This document shows positions 45,893 to 55,223 of a DNA stretch of 64,000 bases, piece by piece. The stretch's first letter is position 1. The number at the start of each line of letters is the position of its first letter. The stretch spans positions 1-64,000 of the forward strand of contig JAEZXR010000145.1 of assembly GCA_023419605.1 (NCBI GenBank). Direction: 5' to 3'. The position numbers were made by a program, and so were the translations under genes. The notes beneath the pieces are model-generated. The model did no database searches, was not told the DNA's origin, and was given only the letters and a program-made list of their open reading frames with translations. This stretch comes from Bacillota bacterium. Its GTDB lineage: Bacteria > Bacillota > Clostridia > Acetivibrionales > JAEZXR01.

Positions 45893-48001
45893 ATGTATAA
45901 CAATAGTTTAAGAAAATTTCGAGTTTTCCTGGCATTATTATTATTCTCAGCGATTTTAATAAATGCAGGCAATTTAAAAGCATTGGCAGCGTCGACTTTA
46001 TCAGTAAGTCAGACGGTGGATAATAACAAAGTTACATTTAAAGTAAGTGATAACGCAAACTTAAATAATACGGTAGCTATATTGGTAATGCAAAAGAATA
46101 CAAATTCTGTTACATATATGGATCAAGCTACTCTTAAAAATGGGGAACACACATTTGAAATCGTATTACCGAAGGGAGAATACACAGGATATGTGAGTTC
46201 TTCAAGCAACGATAAGGTGTCGATTCAGGATATAACAATAGTAAATGATGAAAAGATCGTGGGATTTAGGACTTTGGCACCCATAAATGTTGAGAGAGGC
46301 AAAGCTGTGGTATTACCGAGTTCAGTAATTGCTATTTTTGATGATGGAGCTAATAGAGAAGTAGGCGTTCAGTGGACAGAAGTACCAAGTACGGATATTC
46401 CCGGCCAATACACAGTAATAGGTATAGTAAATGGAAGCACCGAAACGGTGAAACTGGTATTAAATATAGGGGATATATCGGACTCCAGCATCACCCCGGC
46501 CTCTGCTGTATTCGACAAATATACACAGAGTACAAACTACAGAGATGTTGCAGTAACAGTAACTTTCAACGGAAACACCCTGAATGCAATCAAGAACGGA
46601 AGCAGCACCTTGGTTGAGGGAACAGACTATATAGTAACAGGCAATTTATACAATATCAAGTGCTCGTATCTGGCAGGTTTCAGCGCGGGAAGTACGGTAA
46701 GCCTGACATTTGACTTCAGTGCAGGAGCCGACAGCAGCGTAGCGATAACCATCAGAGATACCACACCCAACGGTACGGGAGGGGGCACTGCTCCAGCCAC
46801 GACTAATATCACGGTGAATGGGTTGAAAACATCCACCGCAGTGGTGCTGGATGCCGCAACATCCACCGCAAAAGTAGAGGTAACAGATGCAACCATCAAT
46901 ACAGCGCTGGCCAATGCAACAGCGGACAAAAAGGGAGTCAAGACGGTAGAAATTATCATACCTAAAGTAGAAGGTGCCAAGAGCTATGAACCGGCGCTTC
47001 CTGCAAGTACATTGACACAAGCTGCCAAGACACAGGTAATCGAAGTTAATACGCCCATAGGTACCATTCAACTGCCCGGTAACATGGTCAAGGCTTCCCA
47101 GGCAGCAGGTGCAACTACTATTGCCGTATCCATGGGAGCTGTGGAAAAATCCACAATTACGGATGCAAAGTTAAAAGAAGCGATCGGAGACAGACCGGTG
47201 GTAGAACTGAATCTGAAAGTGGACGGAAACGTGGTAAGTTGGGAAAATAAAGAAGCACCTGTTAAGGTATCCATCCCATACACACCAAAAGCAGAGGAAC
47301 TTAAGAATAATGAGCATGTTGTAATCTGGTATATTGATGGAACAGGAAATGCGGTGAAGGTGCCAAATGCAAAATACGATGCAGCTGCAGGGCTGGTAAC
47401 TTTCAAAACCACTCACTTCAGTAAATATGCCGTATCCTATGCCTTTAAGACCTTTGCCGATACAAGTACATATCCCTGGGCACAGAAGCAGATTGAAGTT
47501 TTAGCTTCTAAAGGTATTATCAACGGTACTTCCGATACTACCTTCTCGCCAGGCGATAACATCACAAGAGCAGATTTCCTTGTTCTTTTGGTGGGAACTT
47601 TGGGCTTGACCGCAGACATCAGTGACAACTTCCTTGATGTCAACAAAGGAGATTACTACTATGATGCGCTGGGAGTTACTAAAAAGCTGGGGGTCAGTAC
47701 AGGAGTCGGCGACAATAAGTTCAATCCAAAGGAACAGATATCCAGACAGGATATGATGGTGCTTTGTGCCAGAGCGCTGAAAGCTTCCGAGGTGATTAAA
47801 GCCCAGGGGAGTGCAGCAGACATCCAGAAATTTAGTGATAAAGCGGATGTAGCGTCTTACGCAGTGGAAGGCATTGCTTCTATGGTAAAGGAGGGTATCG
47901 TTACCGGAAATGGAGATATCCTCAATCCACAAGGAAATGCCACAAGAGCGGAAACGGCTGTTATCATGTACAGAATTTTTAATAAACTATTAAGTAATTA
48001 A
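45893..48001 (+). CDS. SLH-domain surface protein with CBM_X2 and Ig-like domains
   Basis: 702 residues: signal peptide to ~32; a beta-rich region; a Big_4-like domain (~120-190; FRTLAPINVERGKAV, VQWTEVPSTDIPGQYTVIG); an X2-type domain (~193-285; SITPASAVFDKY, SYLAGFSAGSTVSLTFDFSAG); a region with an internal VVELNLKVDGN block; and three SLH repeats (~516-702; INGTSDTTFSPGDNITRADF). SLH repeats bind secondary cell-wall polymer, and X2 modules are best known from scaffoldins. It has no catalytic domain or cohesin. Following CE8 and PL1 in one operon, it may hold pectin at the cell surface (inference). AGGAGGGG precedes the ATG. Confidence 0.88.
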   Translation: MYNNSLRKFRVFLALLLFSAILINAGNLKALAASTLSVSQTVDNNKVTFKVSDNANLNNTVAILVMQKNTNSVTYMDQATLKNGEHTFEIVLPKGEYTGYVSSSSNDKVSIQDITIVNDEKIVGFRTLAPINVERGKAVVLPSSVIAIFDDGANREVGVQWTEVPSTDIPGQYTVIGIVNGSTETVKLVLNIGDISDSSITPASAVFDKYTQSTNYRDVAVTVTFNGNTLNAIKNGSSTLVEGTDYIVTGNLYNIKCSYLAGFSAGSTVSLTFDFSAGADSSVAITIRDTTPNGTGGGTAPATTNITVNGLKTSTAVVLDAATSTAKVEVTDATINTALANATADKKGVKTVEIIIPKVEGAKSYEPALPASTLTQAAKTQVIEVNTPIGTIQLPGNMVKASQAAGATTIAVSMGAVEKSTITDAKLKEAIGDRPVVELNLKVDGNVVSWENKEAPVKVSIPYTPKAEELKNNEHVVIWYIDGTGNAVKVPNAKYDAAAGLVTFKTTHFSKYAVSYAFKTFADTSTYPWAQKQIEVLASKGIINGTSDTTFSPGDNITRADFLVLLVGTLGLTADISDNFLDVNKGDYYYDALGVTKKLGVSTGVGDNKFNPKEQISRQDMMVLCARALKASEVIKAQGSAADIQKFSDKADVASYAVEGIASMVKEGIVTGNGDILNPQGNATRAETAVIMYRIFNKLLSN

Positions 48002-48053
48002 GATACCTCAACATAGTCTGGAATTTCCTGTAAAGAACGAATATCTACCTTTC

Positions 48054-48107
48054 CATCCTACAAAAATGGCTACCCTTTATGTGATAGATAGTCATTTTTG
48101 TAGGATG
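48054..48107. terminator. Strong hairpin after the SLH gene
   Basis: 19-bp stem with one G-T pair (48054-48072 with 48089-48107) around a 16-nt loop. There is little T run on either side, so it may terminate or act as a transcript-end stabiliser. Confidence 0.65.
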
Positions 48108-48162
48108 CCTACTATTTGAGTTATTTAGATGTTGATGCTCCCACTAACCCTAGTAGTTAAAA

Positions 48163-48455
48163 TTACACCGGCTGATCCACAAAAATCAGCTTGCAGCGTA
48201 ATTTTTTGAAAGCAGCTAGTCTGTTTTCCATGGCTGGCTCACCGGAATGAGTTTCAACCAGCTTAACTCCTCCATATATTTTCTGTATTTTACCCTGCTT
48301 TTCCAGGGTATTAAGGTCACGTCTTGCCGTTTCAATTGAAATATTAAATTGAGAAGTAAAGCGAGGCAAGTCGAAACGATTCTTGACTTGCCTGTTTTAT
48401 TTAAATAGAAAAGCATTGAATTGGTTAAAGAGGATTCAGCATTTGCTGTCATATT
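48163..48455 (-). pseudogene. DeoR-family regulator remnant
   Basis: The minus strand reads FYLNKTGKSRIV in one frame, and then in another RFTSQFNISIETARRDLNTL followed by EKQGKIQKIYGGVKLVETHS. This is the winged helix-turn-helix of DeoR repressors. A frameshift near 48370 separates the halves, and the sugar-phosphate-binding domain is missing after about 68 residues. Confidence 0.75.
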
Positions 48456-48469
48456 TCCCAAGGAAGAAT

Positions 48470-48813
48470 TGATATATATTTACTTTTTATGGATAATATG
48501 GTAATATTACTATGGAGATTCCGTGCAGTGTATGCAATAAATAACGCCGCAGAATCAAAAGCACTTCTCATACGCCAATGATTTCCTTACTCCTTCCAGG
48601 CAAATAGAGGTTGCCCTGCGTCTGGAATATTTTCCTGGGTTTTCTACTGTATAAGAGGTTATGAAAAAAGCGGTTCTAGGATTTCTTAGCGCGAATTATA
48701 TAGCCATCAACTCCGTAAGTCTCATCCATACCAAGTGTGGATTTGAAGATAAACCCCAAGGAAAGGAGATTCATATTACTTTACATTTACTATTATAAGG
48801 AGGTTTTTTTAGT
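48470..48813. other. Gene-free leader of the PL9 gene
   Basis: No ORF with support. The AAGGAGG site of the PL9 gene lies at its right edge. No clear promoter pair was seen. Confidence 0.35.
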
Positions 48814-50730
48814 ATGAGAAAATGTCTGTGTATTCTAATTTGTTTTACCCTGTTCATGACTATGATGATAGGCTTGCAACCCGTGTCCGCCGCAACATTA
48901 CTCAGCGATGATTTTGAAGATGGAAACTCTATGGGCTGGTCCACCAACGGCGGCTCATGGTCTATGGTTACTGACGGCACCAAGGTGTACAAGCAATCCA
49001 GCATTTCGGCCAATGCCTATTCCTACACCGGAACATCCACCTGGTCCAACTACTACCTCCAGGCCCGGATAAAACCCCTCGCTTTTAACGGTACGGACAG
49101 GAGTGTCAGCTTATGTGCAAGGTTTAAAGATACCAACAACTTCTACTTTGCCCGCCTCAGCAATGCCAACACTCTGCAAATCGGAAAGAAAGTCGGAGGC
49201 GTAACTTCGACTTTGACATCAAAAGCTTATACGATTTCCACCGGTGCATGGTATACGGTGAAACTCGTATTGAACAGCTCACAAATAGACCTTTATGTAA
49301 ATGGAGTTCTCGAACTTTCAGCGTCCGACACTTCATTAACTACAGGCAGAATCGGACTTTATACTGCTTATACCTCTGCAGAATTTGACGATATTGTTGC
49401 AGACGATGGAGTTTCCACTCCTACCCCCACTCCGACAGGAACACCCGTGGTAACGCCGACGCCGACTCCAACCACTCCTCCCGGAACGCCAATTCCTGGC
49501 GCCTATTATGTATCGCCCAATGGAAATGACTCCAATCCGGGATCTTTAAGTCAGCCTTTTTACAGCATTGCCAGGGCTGTTTCGGTAGCTGCTGTTCCAG
49601 GCACTACCATCTATGTCAGAGGAGGAACTTACAACTATAATTCTACTATTCAGTTAACCCAATCCGGCACTTCATCCGCTAAAATCAACATTTGGGCATA
49701 TCCCGGAGAAAAGCCCGTCCTTAATTATTCCACCCAGCCCTATGGTACTGAAAACAGGGGGATTGTCCTGATAGGAGATTACTGGAACATCAAGGGACTG
49801 GAAATCTGCTATGCGGGTGACAATGGAATCAAGATCGAAGGCAGCCATAATACCGTCGAAGCCTGTGTCTTTCATCATAATGGCGATTCCGGGGTGCAGC
49901 TTGGGTTTGCCCATACTACAGTGAACCCGGACGGAGTCCTTTGTTCCTATAATGAAATTATTAATTGTGATTCCTATCTAAACTTCGATTTTGATAATGC
50001 AGGCAGCGATGCTGACGGCTTCGCCTGCAAGATGCATAATGGAAAGGGAAATAAGTTCATAGGCTGCCGTGCATGGCGCAACTCGGATGACGGCTGGGAT
50101 CTCTTTGAAACCGACTGGCCGGTGGAGATTATCAACTGCTGGACATGGCACAATGGTGATAAAGCAGATTTTGATGCCATTTATCTGCAAAAAATGGGAA
50201 AACCCATGAGTTCTTTCCAAGGAAACGGGAATGGTTTCAAGCTGGGAGGCAATGGGACCGGTGGTTCTTCAAAGGGTACCCATGTAGTGAAAAATTGTGT
50301 TGCCTTCGACAATAACTTTAAGTCTAAAAAAGGCTTTGACCAGAATAGCCATAAAGGCGGGGTAATAGTATACAATTGCACTTCTTTCGGCAACGGATAT
50401 AACTACATGTTCGAAGACAATGCAGAATCGGGAGCCGTAAACGAGTTTAAGAATAACGTCTCTTTTAATCCTCGCGGGTCACTGGCTTATGAATTCTCCT
50501 CCGGGGCGATTCAGCAGAATAACAGTTGGAATCTTTCGGTTACCGCCGATGCTTCGGATTTCAGAAGTCTCAGTGAAACCCTTGCCATGGCTCTACGACA
50601 AGCTGACGGCAGCTTGCCTTCCAATGATTTTGCCAAACTAGTATCCGGCAGCGATTTGATCGACAAAGGTGTTTCTGTGGGCCTTCCCCACAGAGGTGCA
50701 GCTCCGGACCTGGGTGCTTTTGAATATTAA
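48814..50730 (+). CDS. Secreted pectate lyase PL9 with LamG-like domain and Pro-Thr linker
   Basis: 638 residues: signal peptide to ~28, a LamG-like beta-sandwich (~30-200), a PTPTPTPTG-type linker (~202-230) and a PL9 right-handed beta-helix (~230-638). PL9 features include the start YYVSPNGNDSNPGSLSQPF, the calcium-binding Asp cluster in GSDADGFACK and NSDDGWDLF, and the catalytic Lys476 in NGFKLGG. PL9 enzymes make endo cuts in pectate with a Lys base. AAGGAGG precedes the ATG. It forms a single-gene unit closed by a strong terminator. Confidence 0.92.
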   Translation: MRKCLCILICFTLFMTMMIGLQPVSAATLLSDDFEDGNSMGWSTNGGSWSMVTDGTKVYKQSSISANAYSYTGTSTWSNYYLQARIKPLAFNGTDRSVSLCARFKDTNNFYFARLSNANTLQIGKKVGGVTSTLTSKAYTISTGAWYTVKLVLNSSQIDLYVNGVLELSASDTSLTTGRIGLYTAYTSAEFDDIVADDGVSTPTPTPTGTPVVTPTPTPTTPPGTPIPGAYYVSPNGNDSNPGSLSQPFYSIARAVSVAAVPGTTIYVRGGTYNYNSTIQLTQSGTSSAKINIWAYPGEKPVLNYSTQPYGTENRGIVLIGDYWNIKGLEICYAGDNGIKIEGSHNTVEACVFHHNGDSGVQLGFAHTTVNPDGVLCSYNEIINCDSYLNFDFDNAGSDADGFACKMHNGKGNKFIGCRAWRNSDDGWDLFETDWPVEIINCWTWHNGDKADFDAIYLQKMGKPMSSFQGNGNGFKLGGNGTGGSSKGTHVVKNCVAFDNNFKSKKGFDQNSHKGGVIVYNCTSFGNGYNYMFEDNAESGAVNEFKNNVSFNPRGSLAYEFSSGAIQQNNSWNLSVTADASDFRSLSETLAMALRQADGSLPSNDFAKLVSGSDLIDKGVSVGLPHRGAAPDLGAFEY

Positions 50731-50773
50731 AAATAAAGGGTAAGTACACCTCATACAAATTGGTTTTAAAAGC

Positions 50774-50824
50774 AGTACGACGGACAAAAGGCTCTATGAA
50801 ACCTTTTGTGCGTCGTACTTTTGA
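50774..50824. terminator. Terminator after PL9, probably bidirectional
   Basis: AGTACGACG pairs with CGTCGTACT, with an inner ACAAAAGG/CCTTTTGT, followed by TTTTG on the plus strand and by GCTTTTAAAA on the minus strand. Confidence 0.8.
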
Positions 50825-50982
50825 TAGGGCATCGCGGTACTCTTGGAACAGATATCAGTATATGTCAAGGATCAAACCCATAGCCAAACCCACTGCAACA
50901 ATACAAAAGGATGATAATTATGATTATCCATATCCACCAGCAGCCATCAAATCTGATTTTAAATTTACATCTACTATATTAA

Positions 50983-51117
50983 TTAAATAACACCTGCGCC
51001 ATAGCCACCCCGGCCCCAGAAGAGCAATAAGAACAGAATTATAAACCAAAGGATTATATCATTACCAAAAAGTCCTCCAAATCCTCCACATGCACCTACT
51101 TGTCTGTCGTCTGCCAT
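50983..51117 (-). CDS. Tiny Gly-rich hydrophobic protein (YjcZ-like), copy 1
   Basis: 44 codons, start ATG at 51117, with GGAGGCGACATTC just upstream on the minus strand. A Gly-rich N-terminus (CGGFGGLFG) leads into one hydrophobic helix (IILWFIILFLLLFW) and a GYGAG tail. The layout matches small sporulation-associated YjcZ-type proteins. Its paralogue lies directly upstream. Function unproven. Confidence 0.7.
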   Translation of the reverse strand: MADDRQVGACGGFGGLFGNDIILWFIILFLLLFWGRGGYGAGVI

Positions 51118-51189
51118 GAATGTCGCCTCCATAAATTAGAATTCGATCGACCAGAAGCCGTCGTTTGAAGACTTCTGATATAATATGGT

Positions 51190-51327
51190 TTACGGGTCTA
51201 CGAATCCTGCACCATAACCAAACCCGTTCCAGAATAAGAGCAGGAAAACAAGGATAAAGAATAAAATCTCGCTGTTATCACCAAATAATCCGCCGAAGCC
51301 GGCGCCATATCCACCTACTGCGCCCAT
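51190..51327 (-). CDS. Tiny Gly-rich hydrophobic protein (YjcZ-like), copy 2
   Basis: 45 codons, start ATG at 51327, preceded by AAAGGAGTTGTTACC. GGYGAGFGGLFG leads into ILFFILVFLLLFW and GFGYGAGF. It is clearly paralogous to the gene at 50983: both share GFGGLFG, LLLFW and GYGAG. Presence in a spore former and beside a SASP-bearing region fits a sporulation or spore-coat link, but that is inference. Confidence 0.7.
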   Translation of the reverse strand: MGAVGGYGAGFGGLFGDNSEILFFILVFLLLFWNGFGYGAGFVDP

Positions 51328-51715
51328 GGTAACAACTCCTTTCTTTAATGTTTACATAATCGTTTCACAGTACAGTATATTTCGTTATATAAAAATGTGT
51401 TACAGTTATCAATATTTATTACAATAAATAAGAATCTCATTAATCTTCCCACTATCCTACGTGCACCAATAAGCTGAAAAATAGGGAAGTTACTGCGAAA
51501 GATGAGTCGAGAAGGGGGGAATAGGGTGAGGGGGTTACCGCCTAAGACCGTATTTTTATCTGCTGTAATATATACTATATAAATCGCGAAAATGATTTTA
51601 CATGGAATGAATTTAATTTTTACGATGGGCAAGCAAGGAAATACAAGCACACAAAAGAAGAAATGTAAAAACTTTTGTGCGTTGTATATAGAATATTGGA
51701 AGCAACGGGTGGCTA
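51328..51715. other. Gene-free stretch
   Basis: A 100-codon minus-strand frame here lacks a ribosome site and normal composition. A CACAAAAG/CTTTTGTG hairpin at 51650-51679 may end the THEP1 transcript. Confidence 0.35.
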
Positions 51716-52189
51716 CTATACTTTTATAATCCTATAATCCTTAATATGGAATTTTTCTACTATTCTCTCCAAATGAGTTTCTCTCACAGATATGTAGATA
51801 GTATCGCTTCCAATTAGCAATTGAGATAATAACTGAAAGAAGCCCTTTTCCTGTAGTTCCAACGGCCCTATTTCATCGATAAAGACAGGAGAGATGTAAT
51901 TATGAATAATATCCTGCGCTATTGAATATGCAAAATCAAAGCCCTCCTGAGAGAAACTATAGACATCGTAACAATGTTTCTCGTTCCAGCAAACTGGAAT
52001 ATATTCTTTTTTGAATGAAAAAGGTTTGTTTACTCCGGTAGACAATCTGATAATCTGCTGCCCTGCATAGTTACCTTGTATATATACCTTAGGCAGGATA
52101 AAGCCATCTCCGGTTTTTAATTCTTTATATATTGATAAAAGCTTTGTGGTTTTACCACTGTTTATACTCCCTGTCACTATGTATATCAT
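51716..52189 (-). CDS. THEP1-type nucleoside-triphosphatase
   Basis: 157 residues. Walker A GSINSGKTT (7-15) and Walker B PVFIDEIGPLEL identify the NTPase_1/THEP1 family, which hydrolyses nucleoside triphosphates in vitro. Physiological roles are unclear, but these genes often sit with molybdenum-hydroxylase genes. The start lies 3 bp after the stop of the MocA-like gene upstream, so the two are translationally coupled. It is last in a three-gene minus-strand operon. Confidence 0.85.
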   Translation of the reverse strand: MIYIVTGSINSGKTTKLLSIYKELKTGDGFILPKVYIQGNYAGQQIIRLSTGVNKPFSFKKEYIPVCWNEKHCYDVYSFSQEGFDFAYSIAQDIIHNYISPVFIDEIGPLELQEKGFFQLLSQLLIGSDTIYISVRETHLERIVEKFHIKDYRIIKV

Positions 52190-52192
52190 ATT

Positions 52193-52777
52193 TCACCTTA
52201 TAGATAAGCCGCTATTTAAATAATTCTCTGCAAGTAGATAATCCTCTGGAGTATCTATGTCCATCAAAATACCTGGACATTTAACCTCAAAAGTTTTAAA
52301 CCCATGGTTAGTGATGAACTCTCTTAAACTACTGATGTTTGTTGCAGAAAGCAGCAGGCTTGCCATTCTTTTATTCATTAGCACCGGGTGGCCTTTTATA
52401 CCTTCGTAAGTTGGTATGACAATGTTTTTATTTACTTTAAGCAGGTTTTCATAGACATCCTGACTGACTAAAGGGTAATCTCCAGGAATCATGAAGACTT
52501 TGTCACCCTCGGTATGCGTAAAGCCTTTTATAACTGAACTGAACATACCCGCTTGATAGCTTTCATTATAGACCAGCCGTATCTTCGAGTACTTGTCCAA
52601 AATCGGGGTAAGTTTTTTAATATTATAGCCGCCGACTACTATAATCTTAGAGCAGGCATCATACATTCCTTCGATACATCGTTCTATAACGGTCTTGCCG
52701 CATAGCTCCAATGTAAGCTTATATGCACCTGCTCTTGATGAAAATCCGGCAGCTAAAATAATACCTTCTACAATCAT
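52193..52777 (-). CDS. MocA-like molybdopterin cytidylyltransferase
   Basis: 194 residues. The nucleotide-binding start GIILAAGFSSRAG, FMIPGDYPLVS with the metal-binding Asp, and GHPVLMNKRM match the MobA/MocA nucleotidyltransferases that attach CMP to molybdopterin. The hydroxylase encoded at 53.9-57.6 kb needs this cytosine dinucleotide cofactor, so a maturation role fits. It is flanked within 5 bp by the membrane-protein and THEP1 genes. Confidence 0.85.
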   Translation of the reverse strand: MIVEGIILAAGFSSRAGAYKLTLELCGKTVIERCIEGMYDACSKIIVVGGYNIKKLTPILDKYSKIRLVYNESYQAGMFSSVIKGFTHTEGDKVFMIPGDYPLVSQDVYENLLKVNKNIVIPTYEGIKGHPVLMNKRMASLLLSATNISSLREFITNHGFKTFEVKCPGILMDIDTPEDYLLAENYLNSGLSIR

Positions 52778-52781
52778 ATGT

Positions 52782-53459
52782 TTACAGCATCCATTGGATA
52801 ATCAATGTAATAGCCAGTATGCTTAAGGAAACGACGGGCTTATAACTAATACTTTCAATCACCTTTGATTTTATTATTTTTTCCGTAAATGGCTTGATAT
52901 ATGTATTTTTTTTCTCAACTATTTCATTTATTGTCTTTACAAGCACTATGATTCCATAAATAAATAAACCATTAAGAGTGCCCTCATACAGAATGAATTT
53001 GAAAATTGCGAATACTCCTTTAAAGGGATATGTGGACATTATCCAGGTTGGGAGGGCAAGTAGGCCGATTAAAAATAGAATTCTCCATACTAGGCTGACA
53101 GTTACTATTTCAGCAAGCTTATATTTTGGCATATATTTCTTCCCATCCGTTAGCTTAAGAAAAGCGAATAAAGAAATACCTTCCAGAAGAATCGACAGGG
53201 CGGGGCAAATAACTATTACCAGGTTTACTGTCATGAAGAGGTTTACAAACTTTATTGCTGCAGCAACTATAGCGGTAAATAGAATTGAATTCAATTTACC
53301 GGTTTGCTTGAAAACCTGGTACATAAAGAAATAAGCTAACGGGAACCAGATAAACCATCCGATATTTAATGTGGTAACATGTAATAAATGACCGAGAGTT
53401 GCTTCCTCAAGCCCCCATAAAGCACCCCAAAAGATTATAGCGCTACTGTTTTTTTTCAT
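52782..53459 (-). CDS. Integral membrane protein, possible transporter component
   Basis: 225 residues with about six hydrophobic helices. The N-terminus AIIFWGALWGLEEATLGHLL is distinctive but I cannot assign a family. The size and topology recall ECF-transporter S components. It is first in an operon with MocA-like and THEP1 genes, so a link to molybdenum-cofactor supply or to the hydroxylase substrate is possible. There is no direct motif evidence. Confidence 0.65.
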   Translation of the reverse strand: MKKNSSAIIFWGALWGLEEATLGHLLHVTTLNIGWFIWFPLAYFFMYQVFKQTGKLNSILFTAIVAAAIKFVNLFMTVNLVIVICPALSILLEGISLFAFLKLTDGKKYMPKYKLAEIVTVSLVWRILFLIGLLALPTWIMSTYPFKGVFAIFKFILYEGTLNGLFIYGIIVLVKTINEIVEKKNTYIKPFTEKIIKSKVIESISYKPVVSLSILAITLIIQWML

Positions 53460-53599
53460 AAAACAATATCAACTCCTATGAAAATTATATACCAAAAGTA
53501 TCCTATGAACATTTATACAGGGTTATTCCATATAAATAGATGCCATACTAAAATTATTAAAAATCAATTTTAGCGTTAATAAAAGGTGGAGGTAATGAT

Positions 53600-53842
53600 A
53601 TGAATGAAAAACAAGTATTTGATAAAATCAACGAATTGCTTGAAGACACCGATTACCCTCTGAAAATAAGCAGTATCGCGGACATTGATGACTTTTTACT
53701 TGATGATGACAATAGGAGGCTTGAACAGTATGAGGTCATTGGCAGAATGTATGATGACTTAAGAGGGAAGCCGGAAATCGACAGGTATCCGGATGTATCT
53801 ATTCCGAAAGAGGCTGAGCAGATAAAGATGAGAAAGTACTAA
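53600..53842 (+). CDS. Small acidic protein of unknown function
   Basis: 80 residues with a GGTGGAGGTAATGAT upstream region. Asp/Glu-rich (IADIDDFLLDDDNRRLEQYE), predicted helical, no signal peptide or TM segment. It lies alone between the two minus-strand molybdenum operons and ends at a shared terminator. Confidence 0.6.
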   Translation: MNEKQVFDKINELLEDTDYPLKISSIADIDDFLLDDDNRRLEQYEVIGRMYDDLRGKPEIDRYPDVSIPKEAEQIKMRKY

Positions 53843-53861
53843 GACAGTATAAAAATAGCCT

Positions 53862-53903
53862 AAAAAGCCAGATGGGACTTTGTTTTCTTATCTGGCTTTT
53901 TGC
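53862..53903. terminator. Bidirectional terminator
   Basis: AAAAAGCCAGAT pairs with ATCTGGCTTTTT. T runs follow on both strands, so it closes both the small plus-strand gene and the hydroxylase operon. Confidence 0.88.
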
Positions 53904-53913
53904 TTTAGGAATA

Positions 53914-54387
53914 TCATTTTGGTGTTGATGACAAAACTGATTTTATTGCCTTTCTGATCTCTTCATAACTGGTACATCTGCAAATATTGGCTTGGAGCCA
54001 TTCTTCCATTACATATTCCTCTGCATCAGGATGTATGTTGGCAAGGGAATGGCATACCATTAAAAAGCCAGAGGTACAGTAGCCACACTGAAATCCCCAA
54101 TTTTCAACAAAGGCTTTCTGTATAGGCGAATTATGAAGCCCTTCAACGGTTGTTATTTTGTGACCGATGGCTTCGACTGCTAGCATCAAGCATGATTTTA
54201 CAGGCCAGCTGTCGACCAGAACAGTGCAGGCACCACAATCACCGTTTTCACAACCAGGTTTGGCGCCGGTTAAGCCGAGTTGTTCCCTGAGTACATATAA
54301 AAGAATATCTGAAGGACTGACGGCGACGTCTTTTTTTTCACCGTTAATATCGAGTTCAATAATGCTTTTTCCTTCAACTTTAAACAT
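53914..54387 (-). CDS. Molybdenum hydroxylase, 2Fe-2S subunit
   Basis: 157 residues, the usual size of XdhC/CoxS-type small subunits. A plant-ferredoxin-like N-terminus has CENGDCGACTVL, and a C-terminal 2Fe-2S domain has CGYCTSGF and CRCTSYEEI. It passes electrons from the molybdenum centre to the FAD subunit. It is the last gene of a three-gene operon, 2 bp after the FAD-subunit stop. Confidence 0.92.
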   Translation of the reverse strand: MFKVEGKSIIELDINGEKKDVAVSPSDILLYVLREQLGLTGAKPGCENGDCGACTVLVDSWPVKSCLMLAVEAIGHKITTVEGLHNSPIQKAFVENWGFQCGYCTSGFLMVCHSLANIHPDAEEYVMEEWLQANICRCTSYEEIRKAIKSVLSSTPK

Positions 54388-54389
54388 TG

Positions 54390-55223
54390 CTACATCCCCT
54401 CCAGTGTTTCCAAGGTGTTGATCAAAGTATTTTTGAGTACGAATTTTCTATAGTTGCCTGAGCCAGAGACATCATTCAAAAAAGGTGCCGGTAAATGATT
54501 GGCTGTATTAGTTACTCTTACCTCCCGTGGCATATTTATGTCATTGAGATATTCCTCTACTTGTGCAGATCTGAATGGGAAAGGGCAGACGCCGCTTATT
54601 GCCAATCGAATCCTGGTATCTTTCTTTATTGCTGCAATAGTTAATAGGGGATAATCAATCTTCTCGTTTTTAGTCTTTTTTACATGGATAAAAGGTAACG
54701 TCGTATATTCCTTTCCAATAATAAATTGGACTATAAATTCGCCTTTTGGAAGCAGAAGTCTTTCATTGAAAACCTCATGTATCGGAATCTGTTTGAGCGT
54801 ATCACCACTGGTGACGATCACATGGCTGTCGGATAATAGTAGGGGTAATACTGCTTCTCTGTATATGATTGTTCCTCCAATATTACCGCTGAGTGTTATC
54901 TTACACTGCATCGTATGGTCGGCTATTCTTCCGCCTGCTTTCCCAAGTAACGGGAATAACTTTGATTCCGATATTCGGGATAGGGTAACAGAGGAGCCAA
55001 TAATCAATTGATCGCCACGAAATTCAAGAATATTGCATTCAGGAATTGTTTTTAAGTCGATTACGGCCTTGGTATGGATATTATGTGCCCTTGCCATACT
55101 GATAATTTCAGAGCCGCCGCCATAATAAAGGGGTTCTTTACCCTGCGAATCCAATTCCTTATATATTTGAACAGCTTCATCAATTGTGTCTGGCCTGTAG
55201 TAATCGAAGTTGAATGGAATCAT
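54390..55223 (-). CDS. Molybdenum hydroxylase, FAD-binding subunit
   Basis: 277 residues. YYGGGSEIISMARAHN and the later LSGNIGGTIIY are the FAD-binding signatures of the XdhB/CoxM family. The start overlaps the large-subunit stop by 4 bp, so synthesis of the subunits is coupled. Confidence 0.9.
   Translation of the reverse strand: MIPFNFDYYRPDTIDEAVQIYKELDSQGKEPLYYGGGSEIISMARAHNIHTKAVIDLKTIPECNILEFRGDQLIIGSSVTLSRISESKLFPLLGKAGGRIADHTMQCKITLSGNIGGTIIYREAVLPLLLSDSHVIVTSGDTLKQIPIHEVFNERLLLPKGEFIVQFIIGKEYTTLPFIHVKKTKNEKIDYPLLTIAAIKKDTRIRLAISGVCPFPFRSAQVEEYLNDINMPREVRVTNTANHLPAPFLNDVSGSGNYRKFVLKNTLINTLETLEGM

Noticed and set aside
46646..47071. Long minus-strand frames inside the SLH gene
   Set aside because: Antisense shadows of a well-supported plus-strand gene, with odd Cys/Tyr-rich composition and no ribosome site.
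50760..50990. 76-codon plus-strand ORF after PL9
   Set aside because: Runs through the terminator hairpin and is antisense to the end of a supported micro-protein gene.
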